Origin: Accumulibacter sp.
GTDB lineage: Bacteria > Pseudomonadota > Gammaproteobacteria > Burkholderiales > Rhodocyclaceae
Length of the DNA stretch: 64,000 bases
Direction: 5' to 3'
Assembly (NCBI GenBank): GCA_024235695.1
Contig: JACKLX010000011.1
Coordinates: forward strand, 83,187-147,186
Positions 63,844-64,000 of this stretch are shown here, piece by piece (the stretch's first letter is position 1; every line of letters begins with the position of its first letter). A program made the position numbers and the translations under genes. A model generated the notes under the pieces. It saw nothing but the letters and a program-made list of their open reading frames with translations, was not told the DNA's origin and searched no databases.

Positions 63844-64000
63844 ATGCCCGACACGCTCGACACTCCCCTGGTAGCCGTCATCACCCGAACCAAAGACCGA
63901 CCCCTACTGCTGCAACGGGCCCTTGAGTCGGTGAGCGGTCAGTCACTGACCGACATCCAGTGGGTAATCGTCAATGATGGCGGCGAGCCAGCGCCGGTGG
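63844..64000 (+). CDS. Glycosyltransferase family 2, N-terminal fragment (runs off the window)
   Basis: The 52 visible residues start MPDTLDTPLVAVITRTKDRP and reach WVIVNDGGEPAPV, the GT-A fold opening with the nucleotide-binding ND(G)G region of family 2 glycosyltransferases. It is a cytosolic or membrane-associated sugar transferase of the polysaccharide locus. The gene continues past base 64000. Confidence 0.8.
   Translation, partial: MPDTLDTPLVAVITRTKDRPLLLQRALESVSGQSLTDIQWVIVNDGGEPAPV

Overview
The window reads as one contiguous piece of a GC-rich betaproteobacterial chromosome, probably Rhodocyclales (Accumulibacter/Dechloromonas-like). This placement is an inference from three things: high GC with strongly biased codons, the flagellar gene set and order (fleSR with sigma-54 and sigma-28 promoters, flhBAFG-fliA-motCD), and a circularly permuted two-piece tmRNA gene. 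No transposase, integrase, prophage, CRISPR array or rRNA was seen, and no tRNA was recognised.

Layout. 1-3372: the 3' end of a P-type cation ATPase, a fused APH-like/P-loop kinase gene, and a small unknown gene. Upstream of that small gene is a well-formed sigma-54 promoter with an upstream dyad but no recognisable gene of its own. 3676-3970: permuted ssrA on the minus strand. 4097-18309: fliE, fleR and fleS (minus), then fliFGHIJKLMNOPQR (plus), covering the MS ring, C ring, export ATPase, hook-length control and export gate. 18273-29559: a small lipoprotein gene and flgLK, flgJIHGFEDCB (minus), covering rod, hook, rings and hook-filament junction. 29776-31364: flgA, flgM and flgN (plus). 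31669-39496: flhB-flhA-flhF-flhG-fliA-motC-motD (minus, transcribed from flhB). 39673-46639: a chemotaxis block (MCP, two cheV, cheY, cheZ, cheA, minus). 46841-47269: fliW. 47473-52605: tex and a SWIM/SNF2 helicase. 52830-64000: a surface-polysaccharide locus. It has rfbF-rfbG-rfbH for a CDP-6-deoxy / 3,6-dideoxyhexose, a sugar SDR, an ABC exporter (wzm, wzt), a methyltransferase with a C-terminal coiled coil, a double-HAD-like protein, and the start of a family 2 glycosyltransferase.

How the genes work together. The flagellar block is almost complete for basal body, hook, export and motor, but has no filament genes (fliC, fliD, fliS) and no FleQ-type master regulator in the window. Promoters I can read give a hierarchy: sigma-54 sites before fliE and flgB (likely driven by FleS/FleR), then sigma-28 sites before flgKL, flgMN and the MCP gene (driven by FliA and held by FlgM until the hook is finished). 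Polar number and placement would be set by FlhF/FlhG. The polysaccharide block looks like an ABC-transporter-dependent O-antigen locus in which a terminal-modification enzyme and the C-terminal domain of Wzt may together set chain length.

Most notable: the permuted tmRNA with only 4 nt between its CCA end and coding-piece start; the orphan sigma-54/dyad element at 2529-2625; a recent-looking 21-bp (one-heptad) tandem duplication in the coiled coil of the putative chain-terminating methyltransferase; and an FlhG whose nucleotide-binding motifs depart from the MinD/ParA pattern.
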